In this document: positions 17,682 to 26,851 of the stretch, piece after piece | Numbering within the stretch: position 1 is the stretch's first letter | Layout of the letters: the number at the start of each line of letters is the position of its first letter | Source of the DNA: an uncultured bacterium | Lineage (GTDB): Bacteria > Bacteroidota > Bacteroidia > Chitinophagales > Chitinophagaceae | NCBI GenBank assembly: GCA_903826405.1 | Contig: CAIKEH010000012.1 | Span: forward strand, 1 to 64,000 | Reading direction: 5' to 3' | DNA length: 64,000 nucleotides | Translations under genes and position numbers: made by a program | Notes under the pieces: model-generated | Databases searched by the model: none | Told to the model about the DNA's origin: nothing | The model's input: the letters and a program-made list of their open reading frames with translations, nothing else

Positions 17682-19007
17682 ATGGACGTGTTGGACAAAC
17701 TCTTTGGATGGTATCGCAAAAAGGAAGATGGGAAGCCGGATATCCGCTTCGGAAGGTATTCCGACAACAACAAATCCGTGGAGAAAGTTGCACGATGGAA
17801 TGACGCAGAACAACTGTTCAAGGAACGGAGATTCGCAGAGAGTATCGATGCCTTCATGGATTATCTGAGGGATGACCATGATCGAAATGTCTTCACTGAA
17901 AGGGATGGCGACATACTTGATTTCCAAATCTATCAGGGATCAAAAGTGGTGCGTGGGAAATGCACGCCGGAACACCTTGTAGCCGAAGTCAGTCTGGCCC
18001 GCATGCCAGAGCCCATCGTGCCGGTCATGCGCCGTCTGCTCGAATTGAATTTCACCCTTTATTACTGCCGGTATGCAATCGACAAGGATCGGCTCTGCAT
18101 GCGTTTTGAAACAACCAGGGATTCCGCCAATCCCAACAAATTGTATTACGGTCTCAAAGAACTCGCCATACGCTCCGACAAGCAGGATGACCTGTTGCTG
18201 GATGATTTCCATCAACTGGAACCCATGGATCAGGAACACGTCCAACCCATGCCGGATAAAGAAAGGGGAGTGAAATGCCGCCATTTTCGAAAATTCATTC
18301 GGGAGGAATTGGATTTCATTGCTGGTCTTGACCCCGACAAGCTGTCCACCGCTGTATCCTATCTGCTGCTTACGCTTGCCTATCGACTCGATTATCTCAT
18401 CGGGCCCGTGGGTATACTCCAGCAGGAGTTGGAAAAGGTGATAACCATTTTCTATGGTCGGGAGGATATGTCCGTTCTGGAAAAAAACAGTCTGATGATC
18501 GCCGCATTCAGCAAACTGGTCGACAGAACTGACGAGGAGATCTCCTTTTCTTTGTCCAGGTCCGTATTCACCTTTTCCATCTCAGCTCCACAACCTTTAA
18601 AAGTAGTTTCAGACTCTCTGCACACTTCGATACAGAACATGCTGGCATTCCGTGAAGCCAAGCAGTATGTCATCGCACAACAGATACTGGAGTATGGATT
18701 CTCCTTCTGTCAGTTCTCCTATAGCCTGCCTCGTCCGATGACGGAATTATATCAGTTGTTCATGCAAGTCAATCATCCCGATTATTTCCGTGAGCTGGGA
18801 TTCCCGATATCCTATTACGACAAGGGAAAAAATGCATTCAACAAGGATATGATCGATGAAGATATTCAGCTCATCATCGAAAGCTGGAAAGGAAAATATC
18901 CCGGTATGGCGTGGAAAAAACAGAACATCCGGTATGACTCATTGTTGAATTTCAACCATAGTTTTATCAATGAAGTACAAAATCTGAACCTGGTATCACC
19001 GACATGA
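17682..19007 (+). CDS. uncharacterised protein, possible YbjN/CesT-like domain, paired with a protease
   Basis: A 441-residue soluble protein I do not recognise. It has no signal peptide or membrane segment. Residues about 40-70 form a helical repeat-like stretch (NDAEQLFKERRFAESIDAFMDYL), reminiscent of a single TPR. Residues about 78-175 resemble the YbjN / type III chaperone-like fold: alternating strands around LARMPEPIVPVMRRLLELN and LCMRFETT, ending KQDDLLLDDF. Residues 200-440 are mostly helical and match nothing I know. A similar segment appears at the C-terminus of the next protein, and the two genes overlap by four bases (ATGA), which implies coupled translation and a shared job. 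The domain call is by eye and uncertain. Confidence 0.8.
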   Translation: MDVLDKLFGWYRKKEDGKPDIRFGRYSDNNKSVEKVARWNDAEQLFKERRFAESIDAFMDYLRDDHDRNVFTERDGDILDFQIYQGSKVVRGKCTPEHLVAEVSLARMPEPIVPVMRRLLELNFTLYYCRYAIDKDRLCMRFETTRDSANPNKLYYGLKELAIRSDKQDDLLLDDFHQLEPMDQEHVQPMPDKERGVKCRHFRKFIREELDFIAGLDPDKLSTAVSYLLLTLAYRLDYLIGPVGILQQELEKVITIFYGREDMSVLEKNSLMIAAFSKLVDRTDEEISFSLSRSVFTFSISAPQPLKVVSDSLHTSIQNMLAFREAKQYVIAQQILEYGFSFCQFSYSLPRPMTELYQLFMQVNHPDYFRELGFPISYYDKGKNAFNKDMIDEDIQLIIESWKGKYPGMAWKKQNIRYDSLLNFNHSFINEVQNLNLVSPT

Positions 19008-20128
19008 GCATGAATGGACCCGATATCGGCATAACGCAGAAATTGATCGAGGCTTTCCAGCGCGTCATCATCCAGATATCGAGCCATCATGGGAGCGGTA
19101 CGGGATTCTATGTACGTGAATTTGACACTATCGTCACCAATAAGCATGTGGTAGGCGAACAATCGGAGGTGACCATTTCTGGAAGGGATTTTGAGAAGAG
19201 GCTTTCCAATGTGTGGTATTCTGACAGCAAACATGATCTGGCTTTCTTGGAGCCACCACGGGGTGTGGAGCTCCCAGAAGTGCGTTTAGGGGACTATGCG
19301 CAGGTATCGGACGGGGATACTGTCATAGCCATAGGCCATCCGTACGGACTCAGTTATTCCGCCACTCAAGGTGTGGTGAGCAAAATGGACAGGATCCGTG
19401 ATGGTATAAGGTACATCCAGATCGATGCCGCCATCAATCCCGGGAATAGTGGTGGCCCACTGGTTGATGCCCATGGTGAGATAATAGGCGTGAATTCCTT
19501 TATCATCCGTGGTGGAGACAACCTGGGGTTCGCGCTTCCTGTAAGTTACTTGCGGACCGCACTGATGATGTATTCGGGGACAAGGGGAAAAGTCGCCATT
19601 CGTTGCCCAACCTGTGATCACCTCGTGACGGCTGAGAATATCGACAACGGGAAATACTGCCCCAGTTGTGGTACCGGCATCACCATTCCTGGAATCGAAG
19701 AAATGGAAAGCCGTCCGGTAGGGATCACCCTTACGATAGAAGAGATCCTGCAGGAATTGGGGAAGGATGTCAAGTTGGCAAGAATGGGTCCAGACAACTG
19801 GGAGGTCCGTGAAGGCAGTGCCCGGATCCGGATCAGTTATAATCACGAAAACTCTTTCATCGCTGCCGATGCATATCTGTGCATACTGCCGAAAGAACCC
19901 GCTTTCATAAAACCGCTCTATGCTTATCTTCTGAGCGAGAATCACTTCTTGGACGACCTCACGCTGAGCTGTCATCATAACAACATTGTCCTGTCCTGCA
20001 TCATTTATGACCTGGACCTCAACAAGGAACGCGGTGCCTCCACTTTTCGAAATCTGTTCCTGAAAGCCGATCATTACGATGATTTGTTGAAGGTGGAATA
20101 TGGCTGTACGGACATACTTGAGGAATAG
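19004..20128 (+). CDS. HtrA-like serine protease with zinc ribbon and C-terminal YbjN-like domain
   Basis: A 374-residue trypsin-fold protease. The catalytic triad is complete: His48 in TNKHVV, Asp78 in SKHDLAFL and Ser149 in NPGNSGGPL. No signal peptide or membrane helix precedes it, so it should be cytosolic, unlike DegP/DegS. In place of a PDZ domain there is a four-cysteine zinc ribbon (Cys201, Cys204, Cys219, Cys222; CPTC and CPSC) and then a C-terminal region (about 240-370) with the pattern of the YbjN-like segment in the upstream protein, ending in a comparable HYDDLL. Target and trigger are unknown. The start overlaps the upstream stop; ATG codons at 19004 and 19010 are both possible. 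recX follows 5 bases later. Confidence 0.86.
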   Translation: MSMNGPDIGITQKLIEAFQRVIIQISSHHGSGTGFYVREFDTIVTNKHVVGEQSEVTISGRDFEKRLSNVWYSDSKHDLAFLEPPRGVELPEVRLGDYAQVSDGDTVIAIGHPYGLSYSATQGVVSKMDRIRDGIRYIQIDAAINPGNSGGPLVDAHGEIIGVNSFIIRGGDNLGFALPVSYLRTALMMYSGTRGKVAIRCPTCDHLVTAENIDNGKYCPSCGTGITIPGIEEMESRPVGITLTIEEILQELGKDVKLARMGPDNWEVREGSARIRISYNHENSFIAADAYLCILPKEPAFIKPLYAYLLSENHFLDDLTLSCHHNNIVLSCIIYDLDLNKERGASTFRNLFLKADHYDDLLKVEYGCTDILEE

Positions 20129-20133
20129 GAGAA

Positions 20134-20655
20134 TTGGTCTGCAAGAAAAACACAAATAATCTGGAATCACGCAAACGCATATTGACCCCTGAGATGGCCC
20201 TGCAGAAACTCAGGCATTATTGTGCCTATCAGGAAAGATCACATCAGGAAGTGAAGGTCAAAGCCTATGGCTATGGATTGAAAAAAACGGATGTCGATGT
20301 ACTGATCTCTAAAATGATCGAAGAAGGTTACCTGAATGAGGAACGCTTCGCCAAGCTCTTTGCAGGAGGACGTTTCCGTGTGAAGAAATGGGGGAAGCAA
20401 AAGATCGCCTTTGAACTCCGGCAACGCAGGGTCAGTGATTACAGCATTCGGGTCGCATTGCAGGAGATTCCTGGTGAAGATTATCAGAAAGTTGCTGACC
20501 AAATCGCCAAGAAGAAATGGAGCAGCATCAGGGGTGAAGTGGTTACTGACTACACCCGACAGAGCAAGACGCGTCAGTATCTGCTGCAACGCGGTTTCGA
20601 AAATGCCGTGATCTCCGCTGCCATCCGAAAGATCATGGGCAGGAATGATGATTGA
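20134..20655 (+). CDS. recX: RecX-family regulatory protein
   Basis: A 173-residue RecX protein, which binds RecA filaments and modulates recombination and SOS induction. The triple three-helix repeats are visible: ALQKLRHYCAYQERSHQEVK, then a GYLNEERFAKLFAGGRFRVKKWGKQKI core and a C-terminal TRQYLLQRGFE repeat. No ATG fits the N-terminus; the TTG at 20134 has an AGGAG ribosome site two bases upstream and is taken as the start. It starts 5 bases after the protease gene and so shares its operon. recA is not in the window. Confidence 0.88.
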   Translation: MVCKKNTNNLESRKRILTPEMALQKLRHYCAYQERSHQEVKVKAYGYGLKKTDVDVLISKMIEEGYLNEERFAKLFAGGRFRVKKWGKQKIAFELRQRRVSDYSIRVALQEIPGEDYQKVADQIAKKKWSSIRGEVVTDYTRQSKTRQYLLQRGFENAVISAAIRKIMGRNDD

Positions 20656-20677
20656 TCTGAGAATCGACCCGCTGGTG

Positions 20678-20685
20678 TACATTTG
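20678..20685 (+). promoter_or_regulatory. -7 box TACATTTG abutting the yafV start
   Basis: A perfect TAnnTTTG box separated from the ATG at 20690 by only four bases (GTGC). A TTG triplet lies 23 bases upstream at the -33 position. It predicts a leaderless transcript that starts after recX. Confidence 0.5.
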
Positions 20686-20689
20686 GTGC

Positions 20690-21514
20690 ATGTCCGATCT
20701 CTCCATCACCACCATCCAGACTGATCTTTCCTGGGAAGACCCTGCCGCGAATTTGAGCATGCTCGAACACAAGATCCGGGGCATTAACACGCATACTGAA
20801 GTCGTCATCCTTCCAGAGATGTTCTCCACCGGTTTCAGCATGCGACCTGAGGTATTCGCGGAAGAGATGGATGGGCCATCTGTTCTGTGGATGAAGCGAT
20901 TGGCGAGGGAGAAGAACATCATACTGACCGGTAGCCTGATGATTCGTGAGGTAGGCACAGGTTCAAACGAAGGAGCGGCTTATTTCAACCGGCTCATTTG
21001 GATGTTGCCCAATGGACAGTACGGATATTACGATAAGCGCCACTGTTTCGGATTGGCCGGTGAGGATAGGCATTACCGGTCGGGGAACAAACGCCTCATC
21101 GCTTCGGTGAAGGGATGGAGAGTGAACCTGCTCATCTGTTACGATCTACGTTTCCCGATATGGTCAAGGCAAACACCTCAGCAGAACAATGGCGGAGCGG
21201 TGCAGCCGGAATTCGATCTGATGGTTTTTGTGGCCAACTGGCCGGAACGCCGTGTTCATGCGTGGAGAACGCTGCTCCAGGCCCGCGCCATCGAAAACCA
21301 ATGTTATGTGGCTGGGGTCAACAGGGTGGGTAAGGATGGCGGCGAGATCTACCACAGTGGTGATAGCCTTGTTGCTGGACCACTGGGCGAAATACTTTAT
21401 CACCGCGAACATGATGAGGATGTGCATACCCTCACACTTTCCCGAAAGCTTCTGGATGAAACCCGGGAGAAACTGCCTTTTTGGAAAGATGCGGACAGGT
21501 TCACGATACTTTGA
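20690..21514 (+). CDS. omega-amidase, YafV/Nit2-like carbon-nitrogen hydrolase
   Basis: A 274-residue nitrilase-superfamily enzyme. The catalytic triad is seen as Glu in VVILPEMFSTGFS, Lys in YYDKRHCFGLAGE and Cys in LLICYDLRFP. YafV-type members hydrolyse alpha-ketoglutaramate, the by-product of glutamine transamination, to 2-oxoglutarate and ammonia. The start MSDLSITTIQTDLSWEDP fits this subfamily, so the ATG at 20690 is used and not the earlier one that overlaps recX. It is cytosolic and converges with the S41 gene. Confidence 0.9.
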   Translation: MSDLSITTIQTDLSWEDPAANLSMLEHKIRGINTHTEVVILPEMFSTGFSMRPEVFAEEMDGPSVLWMKRLAREKNIILTGSLMIREVGTGSNEGAAYFNRLIWMLPNGQYGYYDKRHCFGLAGEDRHYRSGNKRLIASVKGWRVNLLICYDLRFPIWSRQTPQQNNGGAVQPEFDLMVFVANWPERRVHAWRTLLQARAIENQCYVAGVNRVGKDGGEIYHSGDSLVAGPLGEILYHREHDEDVHTLTLSRKLLDETREKLPFWKDADRFTIL

Positions 21515-21532
21515 TCACCTGATCATCATATT

Positions 21533-23068
21533 TTATTCGTACAGATAACCTGCATCGATCAGTTCATTTGCTTTTTGCATCTTGAGGTCGATCCCTTTTC
21601 GAACGGCATCTGCATGTGGACCCACTGGGTAATCCGGCATTATCCCTCGGCCATCTTTGGACGGATGATTATACTGTATGATCCTGAAGAGGGGCATCCG
21701 CACCCGGATACCAGTGTTCGGTAAAGTGATATTGGGGATCATCAGTCCGTTGTTACCATAGTGCCCCCCACCCGTCTCTTCACCAATGAGCTTGATATTA
21801 CCTTGATCATGAACGGTATGACAGAAAAGTGTGGATGCGGAGAAAGTGGGACCATTGACCAGAACGAATACTTTACCGTTGAAATGATCTTTCTTTTTGG
21901 GGAGGAACTCTTTGTTCTCCCACCACCTGAAATGATATAAACTATCACCTTTTCGGGATGTCAGGAATGCCAACCCGATGCCATTCAGAAAATGTCCTGT
22001 GAAAAACGGGCCATCTTTCCCGAACGAGTTCCTTACCGCGTATGCGCTGTCTGCCACCTTGAAACCCTTATTCATAAGGTAACGGGCCAATTGGGTATAA
22101 TTATTCACCTTTCCACCGCCATTGCTCCGTATATCGATGACCAGATTCCTGATACCGCGCTTGGAGATCTGATGGAATGATCGACGATAGAAAGCGAATA
22201 GGTTGCCTCCGTCATCAAAACTGTTGATGGTCATGATGGCCGAACTCCGAGAACTGTCGAAGCCCAGGGAACGGAACATCTCCAGTCTTACCTTTCGGGT
22301 CGTCTTTTTTTCCTTTTTCCATGCTGCCTCACCAGGTGCTGGCTTCCGCGCTTGTAGAGAGGAGTCATCTTTCGGTCGGAAAACAGGGAGTATCGTATTT
22401 TTTTCCTGACCGGAACTGTCCAGATAGGATACAGGATAGCTCTTCTGAAGGCCGAAGATATTCCGGTGGTAATAGGGAAATGCGCTGCTGAGACGGATAT
22501 TATTGATGTTGGTTGAATAGCCGTCTGTAGGCATGTAGGGGAACATCGTATCCTGCAATGCACGGGCGTCCATACCATTGATGCGTGTGATCTGCGTGCC
22601 TTTGATGATCACACTGTCATTCTTATCCAGGTTCCTGATGACGATCATCGTGTCACCCCAAATTTTCAGGTAAAGCGGGAAAGATGGAAGGGAAAGGTCC
22701 CGAAAGAATCGATTGTATCTCTTGGAGAAGGAAAAAGAAGTATGCCCACATCGGATGGGTGTGATGGAAGGGGCCAGGATCCGGAATCCGAACTGCTGTT
22801 CCGTCATCGAATCGGTGATCGCTGACCTGTATCGTTCAAAACAGCCGTCCATACTGTCTTTAGGAGTGTACCAGTATAATGATGGGTGGAATTTTTCCAT
22901 CAGATGACGCATGATATCGAAATCCTCCCGAAGTTTTTCAGCTTCTATTTTTCTGGACGGATCATATCCGGTTATCGTGGATGCACAACCGAAAAGAAAA
23001 ACGATCGCTAATGGAGCCAGCCATGTTCCAGACAATAGCATGCTCCCGATTTGGTGGTTTCTTTTCAA
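21533..23068 (-). CDS. S41 family (C-terminal processing) peptidase, lipoprotein
   Basis: A 511-residue protease of the tail-specific S41 family. The N-terminus is a lipoprotein signal ending FLFGCAST, so it should be lipid-anchored in the cell envelope. The catalytic core lies in the second half: NLVIDIRSNGGGKVNN, VLVNGPTFSASTLF with the catalytic serine and IGEETGGGHYGNNG. Start is TTG at 23068, which supplies the basic MKRNHQ needed by the signal peptide; the ATG nine codons on would leave no positive charge. It lies 40 bases behind thiL. Its substrate is unknown. Confidence 0.88.
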   Translation of the reverse strand: MKRNHQIGSMLLSGTWLAPLAIVFLFGCASTITGYDPSRKIEAEKLREDFDIMRHLMEKFHPSLYWYTPKDSMDGCFERYRSAITDSMTEQQFGFRILAPSITPIRCGHTSFSFSKRYNRFFRDLSLPSFPLYLKIWGDTMIVIRNLDKNDSVIIKGTQITRINGMDARALQDTMFPYMPTDGYSTNINNIRLSSAFPYYHRNIFGLQKSYPVSYLDSSGQEKNTILPVFRPKDDSSLQARKPAPGEAAWKKEKKTTRKVRLEMFRSLGFDSSRSSAIMTINSFDDGGNLFAFYRRSFHQISKRGIRNLVIDIRSNGGGKVNNYTQLARYLMNKGFKVADSAYAVRNSFGKDGPFFTGHFLNGIGLAFLTSRKGDSLYHFRWWENKEFLPKKKDHFNGKVFVLVNGPTFSASTLFCHTVHDQGNIKLIGEETGGGHYGNNGLMIPNITLPNTGIRVRMPLFRIIQYNHPSKDGRGIMPDYPVGPHADAVRKGIDLKMQKANELIDAGYLYE

Positions 23069-23107
23069 GCTGGCATGTTTGAATACGATAACGGGTCTCG
23101 CCGCCGA

Positions 23108-24136
23108 TCATTTTTTGAAAGCGTTCCAGCCCTGTGCGGTGATAGGGTGTGTGTTGCCACCCTTGGTGATGATCCTGGCACCTTCGGCCGCATCAGTCAT
23201 ATAGCCGATAACGGTGATCTGGTCGTACTGGAGTAGCTGGTCATAATCCTTTTGATCGACCGTGAATAACAACTCATATTCTTCCCCGCCACTGAGCGCA
23301 CACGCTGTGGGGTCGAGTTCGAATTTGTAGGCAGCCTTCCGGGTCTCCTCCATGATGGGTATTTTTTCTTCATAGAGTACGGCACCAACACTGCTGCTTT
23401 CGCAGATATGCAGTATCTCCGAGCTCAATCCATCACTGATGTCCATCATCGCCGTTGGTAATATTCCGCCTTGTTCGAAGAATTGAATGATATCCTGCCG
23501 TGCTTCGGGCTTAAGCAGACGTCCTATCACATAGTCTTCCCCTTCCAGGTCTGGTTGTATATTGGGATTTTCGAGATAGATCTTCTTTTCCCTTTCCAGG
23601 AATAATAGCCCTAGATAAGGGGCGCCCAAAGCTCCGCTGCAACAGAGCAGATCACCCTTCTTCGCGCCACTTCTTTTAACCAGTTTGTCCGCTGCCACCT
23701 CGCCGATAGCCGTGATCGAAATGATGAATCCCTTTTGAGAGGAAGCTGTATCCCCACCCACCAGATCGACACCATAAGTGTCACATGCGGCGTAAACGCC
23801 CTCATAAAATTCTTCCAGCGCCTCCACGGGAAAACGGTTGCTGATGCCGAGACTCAAGGTGATCTGTGTCGGTTGAGCGTTCATGGCGAAAATATCGCTG
23901 ATGTTCACAACGACACTTTTGTATCCGAGGTGTTTGAGCGGGGTGTACATGAGGTCGAAGTGCACTCCTTCGATGAGCAAGTCCGTAGTGACGACCGTTT
24001 GCTTCCCATAGTGGTCGATGACTGCTGCATCATCTCCCACACCCAATATGGAGGACACGTTCTGAAGTTCGATGTTTTTGGTCAGGTGACGGATGAGTCC
24101 GAATTCCCCATAGTCAGCGATCTCTGTTCTTTCCAT
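23108..24136 (-). CDS. thiL: thiamine-monophosphate kinase
   Basis: A 342-residue PurM-like ATP-dependent kinase that phosphorylates thiamine monophosphate to the coenzyme thiamine diphosphate. Motifs: GEFGLIRHL, LGVGDDAAVID, TTDLLIEGVHFD, GGDTASS and MMDISDGLSSEI. No other thiamine gene lies nearby. The family start MERTEIADYGEFG fixes the ATG at 24136, and a perfect -7 box lies four bases before it. The C-terminal half is of normal length. Confidence 0.95.
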   Translation of the reverse strand: MERTEIADYGEFGLIRHLTKNIELQNVSSILGVGDDAAVIDHYGKQTVVTTDLLIEGVHFDLMYTPLKHLGYKSVVVNISDIFAMNAQPTQITLSLGISNRFPVEALEEFYEGVYAACDTYGVDLVGGDTASSQKGFIISITAIGEVAADKLVKRSGAKKGDLLCCSGALGAPYLGLLFLEREKKIYLENPNIQPDLEGEDYVIGRLLKPEARQDIIQFFEQGGILPTAMMDISDGLSSEILHICESSSVGAVLYEEKIPIMEETRKAAYKFELDPTACALSGGEEYELLFTVDQKDYDQLLQYDQITVIGYMTDAAEGARIITKGGNTHPITAQGWNAFKK

Positions 24137-24140
24137 CCTG

Positions 24141-24148
24141 CAAAATTA
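24141..24148 (-). promoter_or_regulatory. -7 box TAATTTTG abutting the thiL start
   Basis: A perfect TAnnTTTG box on the minus strand with four bases (CAGG) before the thiL ATG. It predicts an mRNA that begins at the start codon. Confidence 0.5.
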
Positions 24149-24187
24149 CGACTTGTTTTCCAGCAGGCAGGTATGCATATGACCGCA

Positions 24188-26776
24188 TCATTTCAGATCA
24201 ACCGTACGGCTGGCCTTTCCCGCGGCATCAAAGCAACGCAGGCGAAAGGTACCCGATGCCTCCACTGGACCGACATATACCTTTGACCTGGCATCTGGCT
24301 CGCTTCCATCGGCCGTATAACGGATCGTGAGTCCGGGCATGGACGAATTGGCAAGCAGGCGACCATTCTCGATGACTGCACCGGGTGGCGGAACGCGGTA
24401 GTTATAACCACCGTTCAAGTAACTCATCCGGGGAAGATCCCGGGCAGCAAGGGTATTGGCAAAAATGTTCCACCGATCCTGAATGATCTTTTCCCGCGCA
24501 GTGCTGTCGGCGATGTCCTCCCAGGGCCGGTGCATGGACCAGGCGCTTTGTGAGAAACCCAACAGCTTGGGCAGCACGGAGTATTCGAGCATGTTACGTC
24601 CCTTGATGGTCTCGCTCCAGATCTGTGCTTCCACCCCGATGATGTTCTTTCGTGAACCCGGTTTGAGCTTCTCCACATTTTTGAATTGCATGGGCCTTCC
24701 CATGGCATCGGTGTAAGTGGTGTGGAACATGTCGAAAGGATCGAAGGCGAAAGCATCCCAGGTATCATCGAATCCAGCCCAATAGAGGCCAGGCTCCTCG
24801 GGACTGTTGTTGTATGAAAGGTCAAAATAGAAGTTGGTAACGTTGCATAGGACGATCTGATACCCTGCATTGGCCATGCGGTATCCCAAATCTGGATCAT
24901 AAAGGTTGTTCCAGATGTAGGGTATGATTTTTCCCGCGAACTCGGGGTTCACGTTATAGCCACCGCCTTTCTTGTACCAGAGGCCCGCCTCCTCCCATCC
25001 ATGTACACGGAGCTTGCGTTTTTGCAGGGAGGGGAGGATGGTCCTGATGAAATAGGCATGTAAGTTCTTGTAGGTATCCCAGGTCGGGTTCTTGTTGAAC
25101 AAGTCCACTGCGGCGGCGGAACCTGTCCATGCACCTGTGGCCACTTCATCACCACCCATATGGATCACATCCATCGTCAGGCCCGCTTCTTTGTACATAT
25201 CTGCGAGTTCGTCCATCACTTTTTCATAGAAGTGGTAGACGGATGGACGCGTTACATCCACTACATTATCCCTGTAACCCTGTGCGGAGACGTATTTTGA
25301 TGTGTCTTTCAGATCACTCAGCAAATATTCTTCAGCTTCCTTCTGCTTGCCGGCCGCACTCCATTTTTCATAGCGGGCTTGCATGGACTTGATCGCTGCG
25401 CGCGCATGGCCGGGGAAGTTGAGTTCGGGAATCACATGGATGTGACGGGTCTTCGCATATTTCAGGATCTCGATGAAATCAGCACGTGTATAAAAACCGC
25501 TGCCATGGCGGCCATCCGTGTTCGCATCGGGGCCGGATCCATAACCGGGATGCAAGCCTGCACTCTTGTAGCCGGACTGATGTTTTCGGTGTGCGCCAAC
25601 TTCCGTGAGTTCAGGAAGGCCTCTGATCTCTATGCGCCATCCTTCATCCTCAGTGGTGTAGAAAAGCAGCTGATTCACTTTGTATAAGGCCAGCAGATCC
25701 AGCAGACGCAGTACGGTCTCTTTTTCCTGAAAATTCCGACCCACATCGAAGTGGAGGCCACGGAAGCCGAATCCAGGTGCATCTTCGATACCAATGGATT
25801 GCCATACAAGCACTTTGTGATCCTGAAAATTACTGAGCGGAATGAGGGCCAGCAGGCTCTCGACTCCATAGAAAACACCAGCGGCATCATTACCGGTGAT
25901 CACCACGCCATCTTTGTTCACGGTTAGCTTGTATGCTTCGGCGGTCACACCATTTACGTTGACCGATCCTTTGCGCAGAAAAATGCCACCTGTACCCGGT
26001 GTGCCATTTCGTACATCAAGGCTTCGACCAACTATCGGAGTAAGTTTTTCAGCTAGAAAGGCCGCTTCATTTTCCAGACCCTCATCCGCTGCGATGAAGG
26101 TTCTCTCCGTTACGGTGAAAGAATCCTTGCCCCAAGCGTACTTCACTGGTTCGGGGATCAACGGCAATCGCTTCTCCTGTGGAAGCAATGAAACAGCAAG
26201 GTTCTTTGCATAATCCAGCTTGGGGGTCTGAATGGGCATTTGGTCATCTTTTCCGCGCAGCTGTTGTTCGCGGGTGGCGAAAGGCAGCACTTTGGCATTG
26301 CCCAGGTCTACTACATCCCTTTCCTTCCCATTTGCATCATAACGCACGATATACATACCCAGTGGCGCATCGGTCTCTTTGATCACGGCTTCTTCCGATC
26401 GATAGTTGATCTCGATGGTCTTTCCGGATTCGAGGATAAAACCCTTGTCTGGAACCAGTTTGAACCAATCTCCATTGATGTGCTCGACATGGGCTGGCTG
26501 CGGAGTCTCCATGGGCACAGGCATACGTGGAGAGATGTTGAAGAAAATCGCCCAGCCCGTTTCACCCAAGGGCTCTTCCCCTTTGTTGGTGATGATGAAT
26601 TTGGCATCACTTTGTCCAGCGTGGTCCGTGAAATTGCTCACAAGCTGCCAGGAGACTTCCAGTAAAGGCGCCTTATCGTTACCTGCTTTCGAACCGGACC
26701 GACATGCAGGGAGCGACAAAGCTAAGAGGAGAGCAAAGATCGTTGACTTTGATAAAGAGGTTTGGATGTGCCGCAT
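24188..26776 (-). CDS. glycoside hydrolase family 20 beta-N-acetylhexosaminidase, lipoprotein
   Basis: An 862-residue enzyme that removes terminal GlcNAc or GalNAc from chitin fragments or glycans. In order: lipoprotein signal (lipobox LSLPAC), an N-terminal CHB_HEX carbohydrate-binding domain (about 35-150), the GH20b alpha/beta domain (about 180-310), the catalytic barrel with the Asp-Glu pair in HMGGDEVATGAW near residue 540, and a C-terminal CHB_HEX_C-like sandwich (IRYTADGSEPDARS). The domain set matches chitobiases. It lies 51 bases upstream of thiL on the same strand, with a separate thiL promoter between. The ATG at 26776 yields the lipobox. Confidence 0.93.
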   Translation of the reverse strand: MRHIQTSLSKSTIFALLLALSLPACRSGSKAGNDKAPLLEVSWQLVSNFTDHAGQSDAKFIITNKGEEPLGETGWAIFFNISPRMPVPMETPQPAHVEHINGDWFKLVPDKGFILESGKTIEINYRSEEAVIKETDAPLGMYIVRYDANGKERDVVDLGNAKVLPFATREQQLRGKDDQMPIQTPKLDYAKNLAVSLLPQEKRLPLIPEPVKYAWGKDSFTVTERTFIAADEGLENEAAFLAEKLTPIVGRSLDVRNGTPGTGGIFLRKGSVNVNGVTAEAYKLTVNKDGVVITGNDAAGVFYGVESLLALIPLSNFQDHKVLVWQSIGIEDAPGFGFRGLHFDVGRNFQEKETVLRLLDLLALYKVNQLLFYTTEDEGWRIEIRGLPELTEVGAHRKHQSGYKSAGLHPGYGSGPDANTDGRHGSGFYTRADFIEILKYAKTRHIHVIPELNFPGHARAAIKSMQARYEKWSAAGKQKEAEEYLLSDLKDTSKYVSAQGYRDNVVDVTRPSVYHFYEKVMDELADMYKEAGLTMDVIHMGGDEVATGAWTGSAAAVDLFNKNPTWDTYKNLHAYFIRTILPSLQKRKLRVHGWEEAGLWYKKGGGYNVNPEFAGKIIPYIWNNLYDPDLGYRMANAGYQIVLCNVTNFYFDLSYNNSPEEPGLYWAGFDDTWDAFAFDPFDMFHTTYTDAMGRPMQFKNVEKLKPGSRKNIIGVEAQIWSETIKGRNMLEYSVLPKLLGFSQSAWSMHRPWEDIADSTAREKIIQDRWNIFANTLAARDLPRMSYLNGGYNYRVPPPGAVIENGRLLANSSMPGLTIRYTADGSEPDARSKVYVGPVEASGTFRLRCFDAAGKASRTVDLK

Positions 26777-26851
26777 ACGATTCTGAGTTGATGGAATAGA
26801 TCCGATCAAGTTAATCCAAAAACGGGCAACGGAAAAATGATGGGGGCATGA

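Noticed and set aside
19286-20170. 294-codon open frame opposite the protease gene
   Set aside because: It is antisense to the complete catalytic triad region and no motif was seen.
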